A DNA stretch of 64,000 nucleotides from Bugula neritina (Eukaryota > Bryozoa > Gymnolaemata > Cheilostomatida > Bugulidae). The stretch lies in the NCBI GenBank assembly GCA_964035545.1, contig OZ037770.1, positions 898,001 through 962,000 of the forward strand, given 5' to 3'. The notes beneath the pieces are model-generated. The model was not told where the DNA came from, did not search any database, and saw only the letters and a list, made by a program, of their open reading frames with translations. The first letter of the stretch is position 1. Each line of letters opens with the position of its first letter. Shown here one piece after another: positions 1-15,800 of this stretch. The translations under genes and the position numbers were made by a program.

Positions 1-2060
1 ATTACAGCTATGAATAATATATATGTGATTACCTGAGTGATATCACAATCTTCACTTGCTAAGTTAGTTTAAATACAGGAAAAAAAATTAATCTGGAGAA
101 AGATTATATATGAGAAGCTGTTTTTGTAATAATTTCCTGCTCTAGGGTGATTTAGAAGAATTGTTTTAATGCAAAACTTTTGCATACATGAGTTGAATAA
201 AATCATTGAGAGTTTTATGAAGGTCTATTTGTGTATAGATAGCCCTAATGCATGTCACAACTCAAGTTTTTAGATTTTATGTAATTTGTGGTGCAAAGTT
301 GCAAATAAAAACCTTATTTTAATAATACTTAGACATATGCAAGCAATAAAGATAATGAAAAAAATGCTATAGTTGCTAATTAGCTAATATTACTTGCATA
401 TGATGCAAATATTTGTATGCATGCATGTTTAGTTTATTAGCATTGGTTAGATATAATTGAATATATAGATTTGATGTGGAAATTGAAGAAAATCAATATG
501 TTGTGTTCTATATACAACAACAGTTTTTACATTGGTTTGTTAATTACTTCATAAATCATTTATTACTTCATGCAATATTTGTTCCTGCAATTTTGCAGAG
601 TGGCAAAATGCATTTCAAAGACATATATTAAGTGATTTTAATTATACTAGAATTTTCAAACCAAGAATTTTTGGGGAGTTTTCTTCTTCCTAAGACATAT
701 GTGGCAATTGAACACATAATAAGTTCTAGGCCACAACTCCTTTATACAACCTTGCAAGAAATTATGCAGCCATTTAAATAGAAAAGGAATTATTGAATTT
801 ATTTATTCAACATTATTAGTATTTTATAAATATTTGTTGCATTTAATTAATGAGCATAAAACTTGTTTTACAAATACTGTAATTAACAGCATGGTAAAAA
901 TATATTATATATACTGGTATATATTTTGTATTGTATTAGATTTAGGCTACATTGATAATTAAAAAGAGTTAATGGCTAAGTTTAAATATCTTCGACTTAT
1001 AGATTACATTTTTATGTGCTATAAAAATTTAACTCGTTTGTTACAACATTTCTCCATGCATAAAAACAAAACTTACGGCAAGAAATCCTTAGCTAGAAAG
1101 ATAAATAATAATTTACTTTAATTACATCAAAAGCTAATATCAGCAAGCATTCTATAAATAATGGGAATTTACCTAGTGTAATTTTTCTTAAACTAGCTAA
1201 GCTTGCTTGGTACTTTAATAAGTTTATTGGCATAGTGTATTATGTTATACTTATATACTTTTAAGACTTTAAGGAAAATGATGTTTTAGCTGCGTTATTC
1301 CTAATGCAAGCCTTATAAATTTACAATATATACTAAAATATTATATTTGTAATTAGAAAGAAAACAAATTATTTCTTTCATAAACTTATAATTATTGCAT
1401 TCTGTTATTGTTAATGCTAGAATAACAAATTGAACACGGCATATGCTTCCCTAACCAGATGCTTTTAAACGGATTAAAAATAATTTGTCAATTTCTAATT
1501 ATGAGGAACAAACTCCTCGATAGTTTCTACATTTGCGCATGATTTTATCAAGATAGGCTTGCTTTTGTGTCAACCTGTAGCCAGTGCAACTATACTTTAT
1601 GTAACGAGTAAAACAGACTCATTTCAAAGTACACAGTCTAAAGGGTAGGAATTACTACAAAGAAAAGTGCCGGTTAAAAGTTAATTATAATTGGAAATAA
1701 GGTGAAATATCAGTCAGAAATTAAAAAGTGTCAACTAAAAAGGTGTATTGTTATTTCTTTTTGGCTTAATGAAAATGTTTTTTGAGGAAGAAGTACGAGA
1801 AACATCTAGGAGGGGTTCATATCCACCACTGGCGACTACCTGTTTATTGATGAAGAACTATCCAATGATAGTACAGTATTATGGTCTTTTGCCTTATAAT
1901 TGGCTTTGATTTTTTTATGTCTAATTACGAGATACTAAACAGATGCAAAGTATGTTGTGCATAGGCAGTTTTTTTATGTCTCTAAACAACATTCTAGGAA
2001 AATATATACTGTTTGTGTCATGAGTTAGACATTGAAGCCTATTTTTAGCTTAATTTAAAT
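1..2060. other. AT-rich non-coding stretch
   Basis: No ORF with recognisable content and no convincing splice-site chain was seen on either strand. The sequence is AT-rich with many short homopolymers. Nothing further is supported. Confidence 0.6.
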
Positions 2061-2063
2061 CTT

Positions 2064-2345
2064 TAGACCAGCTATTATTTCTCTCCTAACAAAGTGTTTG
2101 CTGCTAGGCTATCTTTACAATTCATCTGTGAGAATGTTTGTTTAACAACACAGCTGTGTGGCTATTGTGAGAATATTTCTCTTAAAAACACAACTGAACT
2201 GTGATTTCAACATTGCTGCCAATTTTTCCTTTGATCTGCATCTTTAGACCAGCTATTATTTCTCTCCTAACACAATTTTTGCTGCTAGGCTACCTTTACA
2301 ATTCATTTGTGAAAATATTAGTTTTAACAACACAGCTGCATATAG
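2064..2345. repeat. Dispersed repeat, two tandem copies (family A)
   Basis: A unit starting near 'ttagaccagctattatttc' and ending near 'aacacagctg' occurs at about 2064-2160 and again at about 2240-2345. Diverged relatives lie at about 4765-4860 and 33600-33715. There is no ORF. It could be a short non-autonomous element; ends and target duplications were not resolved. Confidence 0.6.
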
Positions 2346-2788
2346 CTAAATGCATTGCCAAATAGTTAGAGAATAGTGAATAGTATAGACATGTGATAAT
2401 ATAATGAATAGTGAAAAGCGTTATAGAAATACCCACTCAAAGCCTGAATAAACCCGAAGTTTACAGAAAACACTTAACTAATAGTTATATAATATAATAT
2501 GTTTATTTTGACTACATATTATAGTTAAACACTGCCAATATAATCTATCTAGACTACACTAGAACGTTTCTAGCAAAGCTCTATTGTCTATTTTAAAACT
2601 AGAAAACAGTTGAAAGTCGGGACAGTTTACTGTAGGTTATATATCTTTTTATTCAAGAAATCAGATAGACTGAATCAATTTATAGAAATATGACAACAAG
2701 ATTTTCATTACAATGCCACACACCCAATTGACAAGATATTATAATATATTTACTATAGTTTATAGTTTATAGTTTATAATTCATAGTT

Positions 2789-2796
2789 TATATATA

Positions 2797-2848
<52 letters not shown>
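2789..2848. repeat. (TA)n microsatellite
   Basis: Near-uninterrupted TA dinucleotide run. Confidence 0.95.
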
Positions 2849-2849
<1 letters not shown>

Positions 2850-2850
<1 letters not shown>

Positions 2851-4445
2851 ACTATGCATATATTAAATAAATTCACAACTATATATACAAGTATATTATA
2901 CACCTAAATGTATACAAGTAAATGTTTATATAGCCCAAAAAGGTAAGTATAATTATAAACATCACTACATAAATATGTAGAGAGATACCAATTGCAAGCT
3001 TATCATGGCATCTGCCAATTTTATCAGTAAAAAGGCATGTCTGCAAGGTATTTCAATAATATGCTCAGAAATTTTGTTGCCTATACTAGTTTGAAATTTT
3101 AATTAAATCTGCTTCAAACTTACTGCAGTAAGTTGAATGTTGATAAATTGCTCAATCAATATTAACATGCTGCAGTAATAAATTAGTTTAATGGTGTTAA
3201 CCAATTACATTTAAATATAGCCAGATATAGCTTCTAATGCACTGCTGTTCTCTTTTATTATCTAATATTATGATTACAGCTCTAAATATACAGTACAAGT
3301 AGCTTATAGACTGGTAGGATGAATATGTCAGGTAGCTGTATCTATATCTTACATCTATGACCACTGCATGGAGTATCGCTAGGTAACAGCAAAGGAGCTC
3401 TTGACACACACATAATGTTAGCTACTCTGTAAACTTACATCATAAAGAACAAATGTTAGCTACTTTGTAAACTTATACGTATGTACATCATGAAGAACAA
3501 ACATGTGGATATAACTACCTAAACAGTCTTGCTGTTACATGAATTATAAACTATAGTTTGAGCATTATAGTGGTTTCATTTATGCTATAGAGTTGGAGCT
3601 ACACGTACATTTGCTTGTTTATAATAATGTATTTAATAATTATGTTCTAAATTATACTACAGATATTTTATTGGTGACTAAAATTCAAAAGAAACTATGA
3701 GAGCCGACTGTAACTTCAACTGATTTATTAAATTATTTATTTTTTGTTCATTGTTTACTTATTATGTTTATTCTTTGTTTACTGTTTAGTTTTTTTTTCT
3801 CATTAATTTAATTTGATTCATCTTAATTATAAATGCGTATATTACTGACTAAATCTTGCCTATTTATAATATTATCATAATATATAGTCAAGTGACACTC
3901 ACATAAGGTTTATGCAACGGAACATCATGGGTCAATAACTACAGTTTGACATGTTACACAACATATTTGGTATTAGGAATATAGCAAGAGTAAAACATAT
4001 GTAATATCTGCCCTGTTTTGTTTTATGTATTACATCCTGTTTATTTCGTTACTTAGCAACAAAGCTCTTAAAGCATCTTCATCTGTCTGAGAATAAACAG
4101 GCCCTTTGCTAAGGCTTGACAAATGTAAACAAACAACCATAAATCATTTTTGACTTTCTTATTTTAAATGCGAATTTCTTAAAAATTCAAAATGAAGATT
4201 ATAAAAATACTGAGGTGTTTCAATGCCAATATATCTCAAATTCAATTTGCACAACAGACTTCAATTTGAACTGCAAAATAATTGCAAAAATCTGTTTCAT
4301 AGCCTCAAACTAATAACTCAGTTTTGGTAAAGTGGCATAAATTCCCTTTTATTGTGGTGACGTGTCCCATATACACAACTAATGTATATATATATCAGTA
4401 TACTATACTCAGCAATAAAGTGAAATATTCGACTATTATATAAAA
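2850..4445. other. Non-coding stretch
   Basis: No gene seen. A short imperfect tandem duplication lies at about 3416-3505, around a repeated 'gttagctact'. The 70-codon ORF on the minus strand near 3.2-3.4 kb has no recognisable content. Confidence 0.5.
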
Positions 4446-4449
4446 CTAC

Positions 4450-4645
4450 TAAAGTCAGAGAAACTTACCTAAAACTGAGACTCACTGGTGAAAGTAACGG
4501 AATTCATCTTTTATGTAGAGAAACTATCAGAGGAACCACAGAGTAAACATTCTACAAGATTAAGTGTTGAGTTAAAGAGAAAGCTTTACATATTCCAGTA
4601 TAACAAATCAGTTAGCAATTAAGCTATGAGTGTATTTTCTATTCA
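4450..4645. repeat. Dispersed repeat family B, copy 1
   Basis: The segment around 'aaagtcagagaaacttacct' and 'agaaactatcagaggaacca' recurs in the same orientation at about 33105-33270. In both places it is followed downstream by a copy of repeat family A (4765-4860 and 33600-33715), so the two probably belong to one larger, degraded unit. Confidence 0.6.
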
Positions 4646-4674
4646 CTGAAAACCTTTACAATTTAGACACAATA

Positions 4675-4860
4675 CCACACATCATGTAAAATTGTATATT
4701 TCAATAGGTTTACTTTGTTTCTTTATTTAAGAATTGCCGTCAATTTTTCACTTTGAGTTCCATTTTTAGACCAGCTATTATTCCTTCTTTTAACAAAATA
4801 TTTGCTGCTTTGTCAACCTTGCTATTCATTAGTGAGAATGTTTTTAAGTAACACAGCTTA
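4675..4860. repeat. Dispersed repeat family A, third copy
   Basis: Shares the 'agaccagctattattcc' core and the 'taacacagct' end with the copies at 2.06-2.35 kb and 33.6 kb. Confidence 0.55.
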
Positions 4861-4881
4861 TGTATAAGGGGTGCTTTCCTG

Positions 4882-5158
4882 AGGGTACTGAGTCTACATA
4901 TACATTGTATTTACTATATCCAGGGTACTGAGTCTACACATACATTGTATTTACAATATCCAAGGTACTGAGTCTACACATACATTGTATTTACAATATC
5001 CAGGGTACTGAGTCTACACATGCATTGTATTTACAATATCCAGGGTACTTAGTATACACATACATTGTATTTACAATATCCAGGGTACTGAGTCTACACA
5101 TACATTGTATTTACAATATCCAGGGTACTTAGTCTACGCATACATTGTATTTACAATT
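4882..5158. repeat. 40-bp minisatellite, about 7 copies
   Basis: Units begin 'gggtactgagtctacacata' and end with 'ttacaatatcca'. The same 40-bp unit forms a longer array at 41.75-42.6 kb. It is followed at about 5170-5250 by a short stretch of 'gatgtagtgtcgtgtattgt', related to the 15-bp array at 42.7-43.25 kb. Confidence 0.9.
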
Positions 5159-5303
5159 TTTCGGAAAATGTTGAGATGTAGTGAATTGTAATGGAGTGCA
5201 TCATGATGTAGTGTCGTGTATTGTGATGTAGTGTCGTGTATTTTGCACTTCAATATATAAACAAAGATGGAATTCTTCTCTTTTAAACCATGCATTATTA
5301 TAT

Positions 5304-5687
5304 ATTATATACAGTTATCTCCACATGTATAGCTTATACAACTACTTTCAGAGTATGTAGTAAGTAATGATATATTTGTTTAGTGATTATCTCCTCTGAT
5401 AATGTCACATATTTTAACCCTCACTCTGCAGGGCTGACTGGTTCAGCTGCAGCTGGTAAATGAAATATAAACCACTCTGTGTGTCTGTAGATCCGTCTAA
5501 GAGAAGAAGAGGTGGGTTTATGATTCTCGGTAAACTGGTACTGTTTGGGTGCGTCATCTCTACCATCTTCTCTCTCCTTGACTCTGTGCATGTGTCTGTA
5601 GATCCGTTCTCTTATAATAATAACACATACACAGTTACTTACCTGTTATCATCATATATATTGAAAAACATTATATTCATTCAGTAA
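5304..5687 (+). pseudogene. Displaced copy of the 3' exons of MGST3
   Basis: From about 5304 to 5580 the sequence matches the 3' end of the MGST3 gene at 56003-56280 almost base for base. It includes the end of the intron, the 24-nt microexon (5432-5455) and the start of the last exon (5491 on, encoding DPSKRRRGG then FMILGKLVLFG). The copy then diverges: the expected C-terminus is replaced by a different tail, and a short 'gtgtctgtagatccg' motif is repeated near 5590. No upstream MGST3 exon is visible nearby, so this is read as a transposed 3' fragment without a promoter, not a gene. It sits next to the same minisatellite units found at 41.8-43.2 kb. Confidence 0.75.
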
Positions 5688-5689
5688 TT

Positions 5690-8242
<2,553 letters not shown>

Positions 8243-10128
8243 ATGTTTCTGAAAATCACTTTTGCATTGATTGGTAAGTTTTTAAACTGGAATTTTGCAA
8301 ATTACCTGATGACTATATATACTGCTTATACAGAACTCATCAAAGTAGGTTACATGTATTTCTTATTTGTCTATAAACTTATCTCATAATATCCTCAAAC
8401 ACACATTGCAGCCTACAAGTGGATATGCTAGCAACATTTAATCCAATTTATTGCATTATCATTTGAAGAATATGCACAGTTTTTATTAAATGCAACATTT
8501 ATTAGTTTCCAATATACCTGATGAATTTTCAACTATCTAACAAGAATGTTTTTGAACTATAATAGGAACTTTTATCTCGTGTGTTAAAACCAATTTTTAT
8601 TAGAATATCAGAATAACTATTTGTGAGGTTTTTATTTTGTTTTGTGTTGCAGCATTGTTGGCCGGCCCTGCAGGGGCTAGCACACGCTGTAATCTGTATA
8701 ACCTTGGTGTAAATGCTGGACTCCCTTGTGGCCTACAATGGTGGCAATCAAATGACCTTGGGCAATCAATTACAGTTTCTAACAAGATATCAGACTTTGC
8801 ACGGAGTGTTTTGGATACTATTGACCCAGCTCTGTACAGCAGTATTAATTCTACCTTGGCCGGGCAAATCGCGGCTGAATCAGATGATCCTCTAGCCAAA
8901 ATTATTGAGTCCGTTCTTACAGTGTTGCCTTTTTATTCAAATTTTCTGGCCGATTTTCTGTACAGCTTAGAATTGACTCCAGATATATTATATATTTTCA
9001 ACCTGTCTCAAGATTTTGCAACCAAAGGGTTCTTGCAGCAGCTGGCAAAAGAATATTTTGACTTTTCATGTTCACCGTAAGTAGTTTGTATTCATTGCAA
9101 ATTTGTGTTTATTATAGGGCATGATATAGTGTTATGTTGGCCTACTGTAAAAGGTGACTATAGTAATAGTACTGAACTTTCTGCAAGAGATTATATTACG
9201 GTTTAATTATCTCTACATTGTAGATACGGAGTTAAAAACTTTACAAGCTGCATTTCCAACTGGGTTGATGCCAATTGTGACGCAGAGGACAACGTGGCTT
9301 ACCTCAACCAGATTTTCAACAGCCTGGCTAATGAATACTGTAATGGCAACTCTGTTAAATCCAGTGTTTTGAGATGTGAGTTAATTAATCGCAAATTTTC
9401 TAATTTTCAAGTAGAAATAAACTAGATGAGTCACTAAAAACAGCAGCTACATTTGATATCAAGTTTGCCCTAATGACTGACAGGGAAAAGTGACACACTT
9501 TAAAATTTTTATTGCAATATATTATTTCAGCATGCTTTTAATCAAATCTGCTATACTGTACTCTTCCAATTGATTTACATTATTATATATAATTTATATG
9601 AACATAATATGTCTACATGTTTGCAGCTTTCAACAGAAACTTTGGAGTGTTTGGACAAGGACTGGTAAAACTTTACGGAGTTGAAAAAGATCCATCAAGT
9701 TCTTTTCAGTTCCGTCTGTCAAATAGCTCTCGCCTTGCAGACATCATCTCTGGTGCTAACCTGACAGCTGTGACAGATTATGCTAATGCTTGTACTCCAC
9801 TTTTATTAGCATTGGGTAATGAAATAACAGAGTTGAGTGAGGCAAACAGCACAATAGGCACTGGTGATGCCTTGCAAAGTATCATAGGGTGAGTAGAACA
9901 ACTTCAGATATGTAAAGTCTGTCATCATGCTACATAGTGTGATGTCTTTGGACATGTCATCTTTCTTTTGATTCAAAAGTCAATTTTGGTCTAGACCTGC
10001 ATAACTATTAAAGCATATATGTTACTATAAGATAAGCCTGGATGTTATACTAACACACTGGGTGCTTTCTAATCTATAATTTTGTTAACCAAGACTGCAT
10101 GAGCTTGTTTATTATCACCTTTACATTG

Positions 10129-10207
<79 letters not shown>

Positions 10208-11944
10208 GTATTGATAAAATTTCGGATATAAAATAAACTTATTTATTCATTCTATCGACTATACAATATTGTTTCACGTAGTGCGAGCTACGATCATCAG
10301 GTCGTTATGTGTACGGTTGAGTGGTTTTGTTTTGAAATTAACATTGTTTGCGTATTACTACGCTGGAATGTCTTAACTAGCGTCTGTCAAATGCGCAAGT
10401 AAAAATTTGCGTTTATGTTTACACGTGCTGGAAAGTTCTTTTCGTTTGTTAAGGGAGGATAATTCCGGTTGGTTTAAAATTACATATTTTTCATAGTTGC
10501 ATAAGTTACATCTGTTAGTTATGTTTGAGTATGATTTACAAATTTTTAAAATATTCCATTTTAGGCTGAATTTAGTGTTGTTGTCTTTTAAATTCCAGAT
10601 GTGTTTGCTGAGCTGTGTGTTGTTAGCTTTATCTGCATGTAGGAAAGAGGCTTTATGGTTATTGAATCGTGTTTTGAAGGTGGTTGAACAGAGTCATATG
10701 TACGATTGGTTACAGTTATTGTCATGTCTTGTTACAGTTGCTTGGTATATCACGTTTTTGTATAAGCATTTACCATTTAATGGACAGTGGGAGAGTTGTT
10801 TACAGTTACATTGTGTGTTGTTTGAGTTAGTAGTGGTAGTAGGGGTGTATGCAGTTTTAAGTTTGTGTTGGTTTGAGCCATCAATAATATTTTTCATGTT
10901 GGGCATGCACGAATAACTAATTTTTATGGTTTTCCTATTAAAAATTTTTGCCTAGTTGGTTGGATGGTGGAAAGCATTGGTCGATAATTTGAAGAAATTT
11001 CTTCTCTATTTTGGTTTTTACTGTTGAACTAAAAGGTGGGTTGTACCACAATATGTTTCTATTTCTATTTTTATTATTGTTGCTGGATTTAGGTGTCGGG
11101 TTATATTTTAATTTATAGTCATATCCGCTGTTTGATAGTTTGATAAAAAGCCCCACATGACCTAGCTAAATCAATCACAACTAAGCTTTTATTACATATA
11201 CATATTATTGATGGCTCAAACCAACACAAACTTAAAACTGCATACACCCCTACTACCACTACTAAACCAAACAACACACAATGTAACTGTAAACAACCCT
11301 CCCACTGTCCATTAAATGGTAAATGCTTATACAAAAACGTGATATACCAAGCAACTGTAACAAGCCATGACAATAACTGTAACCAATCGTACATAGGACT
11401 CTGTTCAACCACCTTCAAAACACGATTCAATAACCATAAAGCCTCTTTCCTACATGCAGATAAAGCCAACAACACGCAACTCAGCAGACACATCTGGAAT
11501 TTAAAAGACAACAACACGAAATTCAGCCTAAAATGGAATATTTTAAAAATTTGTAAATCATACTCAAACATAACTAACAGATGTAACTTATGCAACTATG
11601 AAAAATATGTAATTTTAAACCAACCGGAATTATCCTCCCTTAACAAACGAAAAGAACTTTCCAGCACGTGTAAACATAAACGCAAACTTTTACTTGCGCA
11701 TTTGACAGACGCTAGTTAAGACATTCCAGCGTAGTAATACGCAAACAATGTTAATTTCAAAACAAAACCACTCAACCGTACACATAACGACCTGATGATC
11801 GTAGCTCGCACTACGTGAAACAATATTGTAGTCAATAGAATGAATACATAAGTTTATTTTATATCCGAAATTTTATCAATACCAAATATAAATACTCTAT
11901 TTTCCGAAATATTGAGTTCTTTTGATTCATTTTTTAATTATAGA

Positions 11945-12029
<85 letters not shown>

Positions 12030-15000
12030 AATATTAGTGTTAGAGTGAACATAAGCTGACAACTAAAACCTCTCGTTTTTTGGATCCCTAAATTGACCAG
12101 CAGTGAATAGAAATTAGTGTCAGGTACTGTTCACAGTGAATAGTATGTTAGATCAATGTTGATATAAAGAGTTGTGAAGTTGATTCTTTGTATTTATCAC
12201 AATGAGCCAAATTATGTTCAATGGTGATCTTATATATGTTCAATGGTGAGCTTACATATTTTCAATAGTGATCTTCTTTATGCTCAATAGTGATATTATA
12301 TATGTTTAATAGTGATATCATATATGTTCAATGGTGAGCTTATATATATTCAATGGTGATCTTATTTATGCTCAATAGTGATATTATATATGTTTAATGA
12401 TAATCTTATTTCTGTTCAATGATGATCTTAGATATGCTCAATGCTGAACTAAGTTATATTCAAAGCTGAACTTATAAATGTTCCATGCTGCTCTAATTTT
12501 CGTTGGAAATAAGCTTCTGCAAAAATTATTACTGATCACTCTGAACTAACTTGTCATAACTTCTAACCAGTATGAGAGTCTAGTAATGTGGATTTTATTG
12601 TATATGATAGTTGAATATAAGAAATGCAACAACAAATAACTTCTAAAGATTAAAATAAGAAAAAAAAAACATGAAAATAAACATTTGCAGAATTTTTCTA
12701 TGACTGTAAATTCAGTTAACTTTTCTGCTAAGACCATAGTGTGTGTCATAACATTCTTGCTCTGTAGTGTAGTGATAACTAAGCAGTTGTGGTGTGTAAT
12801 GGTTAGCACACCTGTGTGCAAGTCCAGGTCCGTGATAGTAACTCCAGTACAGGAGAGGGGAGGGGGAAGTTTTATAACTAATTCCATCGGTTGGTAAAGT
12901 GTGGTAGTACTCCGAGAGGAGTTGAGTGGTCAGGGAAGCCTGGAGAAGTAGTATAAAAAAGGCAGCTGGGTTCTTGAGAAGTGGGTGAGGTGTAGTGTCG
13001 AGAGCACCCAGTGACGCTTGTAATGCAGTGGTGAGTGCGCCTGCTTGCAGGCTGAAGGTCTCAGCATGATTCAAAGTTTTGTAGCGGTCAAATTCTTTTT
13101 TGTGCTCCTATTCAGCACCTTTGAGTGCATGGTCTTAAAAAATGTTATGGGATCTACAACAAAAGATAAAAGTTGGGTAATATTTAAACTGTATTAGTAT
13201 AAACAGTAAACATTTGGTTAAGATATACAATCACAAGCAGCGTAAATAAATTAAGTTCAACTTTGAAGAAGCTGAAGTCTAAGGCCAAAACTAATAATAT
13301 CAATGATGTTAGCTACGAATCTTTTAGCATATTTTCAGCACCATCGTACCAATCGTTTGATTCTGAATAACCATACTGGCTTTGGCAAACTTATGATCAT
13401 TATGTTGCGTAGTGTTTGGGTTAGTTTGAGCTTATCAAAATTTAGTAACAATTTTTGCCATCATTTTATTTTACTTCTTTCTTAATTACAAATGCAAGAG
13501 CTGTTGGGCATAATTAGTTTAGTTTATAGAAGCTTCTCTGCATTAAAATTATATCAAAATGTCAGTGAATCACAATTTAAGCTGGAGTCAGCATTTTATA
13601 TGGACCCCTCATATCGAGATAACAGATATTGATAAGTTTCAGTATGTCTATAAATTGAAAAACAAATAAAGTACTACCAAGAAAAATATTGCTACTTAAA
13701 CATGTTTTTATATTTAATTGTGCTGTGCAAAGATAAATAAAAGAATAAACTGGTGGCACGGAAGTTAATGAAAAATTTTGCCAACTCACCACTAATATTG
13801 GCATTTTGGTACTTAGCTATAAAAGAAGAAGCTAGCTTGGCAGCTGATTAAGGCTAATAACTACTTGTAGGCTGCTAAATTGCATTATTAACAATACTTT
13901 TACAATGGGGGAGGGAATTTAAATTAATGAATTTAGCACAAATTGTTAGAAGGTGAAGTGGAAATAAAACGCTAATTTTTTTGAAAATAGATTGTTACAG
14001 GAAAACTCATATCAAATTGATATAGGAATAGAGTAGTTTGGGAATTATTAGTCAAGGTGGTCTCTTAAAAGTTATGGTTGCACAAATTCAATTATCTGTC
14101 TACAGCAATAGTCATACTGTCATTGTGATATCAAATGACAACGTTAAGCAAATGATTGGGCTTACCTTTTGCTGCAATGACAACTTCAGTTCTTAACTCT
14201 GAAAGAAAGTGATCATCTTCTATCTCTGAGAGGTAGCTGCAATCTTCACCCATGTGATGAAATGATTCAATGTTTTCCATGTTGTGGGGTTGTTTGGAAG
14301 CACAAATTCACTGAATCTCAAAGCACAACCTCTTAGTCTGAGCCTCTGGTGTTCACTATGCCGGCAAAATATTTCTTCTGTCAATAGCCGTGAATGAAAA
14401 CTATGTGCTGTTATGTGATAACCTTTGCTTTGCTCTGTCACTGCTTGGTAAGCCAGTTTCTTGCCTTTGAATTACAATTTAAATATTTCCTTACTATAAC
14501 TCTGTTATGCAACATCTTCTTTTGTTCCACCGGGTAGTTTACACAAGTTTACACAAGGCTCTTGAAGTGGTTCACCTGATCCACAATTGACTATTCAGTA
14601 GCTTGTTTCATTGTTAATTTTAAGCTTCTTGTTTGAAACACATTTGCTGATAACTGAGTACATTGGAGTTTAATGGTGCATCTCTCTGATCTCTCTTTTA
14701 CACACATTTTAAATTAGTTGGCTTTCCTTTCCATGAATGAAATTGACTAGTGAAGCCTAAACTACCCATGCAAGAGATATGTGCAGTTGAAATTTTTTGT
14801 TGATAAATTCAACTTAAGTCTTTGATAAACGGAGTGGGGCAATGTTTAATAGTAGTCTGGTAACAAGCTATTTGAAAATGTCTTGAGTTCAAAAAAATTT
14901 CAAAATCATAAACAGCTAGTAGGTTGAAGGAGTTTCATGCCACTTATATGCTCCCCAGTTAGGTTGTATTTTTTGTTTTGGTACTAAGTATTATATACCT

Positions 15001-15755
15001 ATATACCCTTATTTAACTTTCATATCAATTGCTAAACATAAAATAACCATTAATATGATAAATTTGCAATAATATTTCAATTTTTTCAAATTTGTGTTGA
15101 AAAAAAGCATTAAATGCATTAATAATAACATTTTTTCAAAAAACAAAAAATATAGAAAATGCAAAATCAATAGGTTTATGCAGAGCAAAGAAATTTATTT
15201 GTGTGCCAATTATAAAAAGCAATTGACTCAAATTCATTTAAATACACATATATTTTAATAGTATTCAAATAAATTACACGTAAAATGTATAAATAGCATC
15301 TAAATGGGAAGCACCAATTGAAATGACCCAAATGTAGGGTTCAACTCTATCCTAGCTTGCTATAAAGGTTTGTGATCATCATTAGTGCACATGTGAACGA
15401 ATAATGTTGTTAGGTGAACAACTGCCGATTGTTCCATAATTCTTATGTAAATAAAATGTTGCTTGAACATATTTAGTTGTAGCATTGATCTCACTTTCTG
15501 CTCCTATCAACTACTGTTTAGCTTCATTCAGACCTAGGGATGATGATTACGTAATACTTGTGAAAAGTAGCGTTGATTTAACAACTAAGTAGTTTCAGAG
15601 CTACTACAAAATATTTTTCAGCTTACACTAATCGGATTAATTTTCAATTTCATCAAAATAAGTGCAGGTCTAACAACTATTAGAGGTGTGGTGCAGGCTA
15701 TACCGACAATAAAAGGCTCTTTGAACAACTTTAGTGCAAGCGCTGCACTAATATT

Positions 15756-15800
<45 letters not shown>

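Noticed and set aside
10497-10916. 139-codon plus-strand ORF, and its near twin at 11119-11595 on the minus strand
   Set aside because: Both are antisense shadows of the PLE endonuclease region; the sense strands show GIY-YIG motifs.
14150-14441. Minus-strand ORF ending at a plausible splice donor in intron 4
   Set aside because: No recognisable domain and no matching upstream or downstream exon could be found.
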